Source of the DNA: Puteibacter caeruleilacunae
GTDB taxonomy: Bacteria; Bacteroidota; Bacteroidia; Bacteroidales; Prolixibacteraceae
Direction: 5' to 3'
Length of the DNA stretch: 64,000 nt
Assembly: GCA_005217565.1 (NCBI GenBank)
Contig: SJCO01000017.1
Span: 62,001 to 126,000, forward strand
In this document: positions 62,635-64,000 of the stretch, piece by piece
Layout of the letters: the number at the start of each line of letters is the position of its first letter
Numbering within the stretch: position 1 is the first letter of the stretch
The notes under the pieces: model-generated
The model's database searches: none
The model's input: only the letters and a program-made list of their open reading frames with translations
Told to the model about the DNA's origin: nothing
Made by a program: the position numbers and the translations under genes

Positions 62635-64000
62635 CTATACATTATAAGTTGATGATGCAGTGTCACCTCCACGTCCAGTCCAGTTGGTATGGAAGAATTC
62701 TCCACGCGGTTTGTCTACACGTTCATAGGTGTGTGCTCCAAAATAATCACGTTGTGCTTGAAGCATATTCGCAGGTAACTGTTCGCTTCTAAATCCGTCG
62801 AAGTAGGTTAATGCAGAGGCAAAACAAGGAACCGCAATACCATTCATCATTGCAGTTGCTACTACATTACGCCAGCTTTGCTGAGCATCTTCTACTTTCT
62901 CCTTGAAATATGGATCCAACAATAGATTCATCAATGTAGGATTATTGTCAAAAGCTTCTTTAATCTTACCAAGGAAAACCGAGCGAATGATACATCCTCC
63001 TCGCCACATTAATGCAATACCTCCATAGTTAAGATTCCAGTTGTATTCCTTAGCTGCCTCTTGCATCAGGTTGTATCCCTGAGCATAGGAAACAATCTTA
63101 GATGCAAGCAATGCTTTGCGGAGATCTTCAATGAATGCTGCCTTATCTCCTTTAAATTCAGGTTGAGGACCAGTGATTGCTTTGGATGCTTCTACTCGAA
63201 TATCCTTTTGTGCTGATAGACAACGGGCAAATACCGACTCACCTATTAGTGTTAAAGGAATACCTAAGTCTAATGCTGAGATACCTGTCCATTTTCCAGT
63301 TCCTTTTTGACCTGCAGTATCTAAAATCTTTTCAACAAGAGGTGCGCCATCTTCATCTACAAATCCTAGAATATCACGGGTTATTTCTATAAGATAAGAA
63401 TCTAACTCGCCTTCATTCCACTCTTTGAATGTTTCATGCATTTCAGCGTGAGACATTCCAAGTAGATTTTTCATTAGGAAGTAGGCTTCTGATATAATTT
63501 GCATGTCACCGTACTCAATACCATTGTGTACCATCTTAACAAAGTGACCAGCTCCGTTTTCTCCTACCCAGTCACAGCAAGGAGTTCCATCTTCTACTTT
63601 CGCAGCTACTGCTTGAAAGATGTCTTTTACATGTGGCCAGGCTTCATTTGATCCTCCTGGCATCATTGAAGGTCCAAGAAGCGCCCCTTCTTCTCCTCCC
63701 GATACTCCTGTGCCGATATATAATAAACCTTTGCTTTCAACATATTGGGTGCGACGAATGGTGTCAGGATAATGTGAATTTCCACCGTCAATAATGATAT
63801 CTCCTTCTTCCAAATGTGGAATGATCTGGTCGATGAAACTGTCAACAGGTTGTCCTGCTTTTACAAGCATCATTACTTTCCTAGGACGTTCCAGAGAGGC
63901 AACCAACTCTTCTATTGAGTGGGCACCAATGAATTTTTTCCCTTGTCCACGTCCATTGATAAATTTGTCTACTTTATCAACAGTTCGGTTATACACGGCT
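62635..64000 (-). CDS. gnd: 6-phosphogluconate dehydrogenase (decarboxylating), 5' end outside window
   Basis: 455 codons visible. The frame stays open to the window edge, and the first residues (AVYNRTVDKV) correspond to the strand just after the NADP-binding GxGxxG, so about 25-30 N-terminal residues lie beyond base 64000; the GTG at 63996 is an internal valine. 'DGGNSHYPDT', 'GTGVSGGEEGALLGPSMMPGG' and 'NGAGHFVKMVHNGIEYGDMQ' (catalytic Lys and substrate residues) are intact, and the C-terminal all-helical domain is complete. Oxidative pentose-phosphate pathway enzyme giving ribulose 5-phosphate, CO2 and NADPH. Confidence 0.95.
   Translation of the reverse strand, partial: AVYNRTVDKVDKFINGRGQGKKFIGAHSIEELVASLERPRKVMMLVKAGQPVDSFIDQIIPHLEEGDIIIDGGNSHYPDTIRRTQYVESKGLLYIGTGVSGGEEGALLGPSMMPGGSNEAWPHVKDIFQAVAAKVEDGTPCCDWVGENGAGHFVKMVHNGIEYGDMQIISEAYFLMKNLLGMSHAEMHETFKEWNEGELDSYLIEITRDILGFVDEDGAPLVEKILDTAGQKGTGKWTGISALDLGIPLTLIGESVFARCLSAQKDIRVEASKAITGPQPEFKGDKAAFIEDLRKALLASKIVSYAQGYNLMQEAAKEYNWNLNYGGIALMWRGGCIIRSVFLGKIKEAFDNNPTLMNLLLDPYFKEKVEDAQQSWRNVVATAMMNGIAVPCFASALTYFDGFRSEQLPANMLQAQRDYFGAHTYERVDKPRGEFFHTNWTGRGGDTASSTYNV

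Noticed and set aside
63994-63996. GTG start for gnd
   Set aside because: It is an internal valine of the conserved AVYNRT strand; the true start lies beyond the window.

Overview
The window comes from a Bacteroidota genome, probably a marine member of the Bacteroidales/Marinilabiliales or a close relative; the genus cannot be fixed from sequence alone. The support is AT-rich DNA (roughly 37-38% GC by eye), a short group-1 sigma factor of the Bacteroidota type, Gld proteins, a TonB receptor with an STN domain next to FecR and an ECF sigma factor, DUF4249, many lipoproteins, and matches to the Bacteroidota promoter pattern TTTG-N19-TAnnTTTG. Ten sulfatase genes point to use of sulfated (probably marine or host) polysaccharides.

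Layout. 1-2460 (+): three genes including an LpoB-like lipoprotein and a COG3014-like TPR lipoprotein. 2516-5338 (-): an M16 metalloprotease. 5757-10625 (+): surE, a small membrane protein, lpxB, and a fused gldF-gldG gene. Two spacers here carry three copies of an approximately 100-nt structured leader that ends exactly on the surE or lpxB start codon. 10759-13881 (+): dnaN, a DnaQ-type exonuclease, an FAH-family enzyme and a cyclophilin. 13912-16894 (-): a DEAD-box helicase and an ABC-F protein. 17131-23668 (-): a tripartite RND efflux operon whose TolC protein carries a periplasmic-binding-protein domain at its N terminus. 24047-25441 (+): a COG2509 flavoprotein with a very good promoter.

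25513-42646 (-) is the striking part. One sulfatase is followed by a DUF418 membrane protein and a SulP anion transporter, then by eight consecutive sulfatase genes. All keep a formylglycine motif and a secretion signal, and there is no glycoside hydrolase, SusC/SusD pair or sulfatase maturase in between. A tenth sulfatase, with the rarer CNASR motif, sits at 52211-53698. The array looks like a secreted desulfation kit for a chemically complex sulfated glycan. The carbon backbone would have to be degraded by enzymes encoded elsewhere.

43146-47256 (+): 2-oxoacid (probably pyruvate) dehydrogenase E1 alpha, E1 beta and E2 with a lipoate ligase-like gene. 47276-49696 (-): rpoD and an HtrA/DegP protease. 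50005-52063 (+): dapF and two small uncharacterised genes. 53727-57133 (-): a Tat-exported sugar-isomerase-like protein and a Pif1-like helicase with HRDC-like and helix-turn-helix domains. 57338-62478 (-): ECF sigma, FecR, STN-TonB receptor and DUF4249 lipoprotein, a cell-surface-signalling uptake locus. 62635-64000 (-): gnd, cut by the window edge. No tRNA, rRNA, CRISPR array, transposase or phage gene was seen.

The best candidates for something undescribed are the repeated leader in front of surE and lpxB, which combines conserved pairing onto the start codon with ATGA-coupled small ORFs, and the eight-gene sulfatase array with a double stem-loop in its middle.
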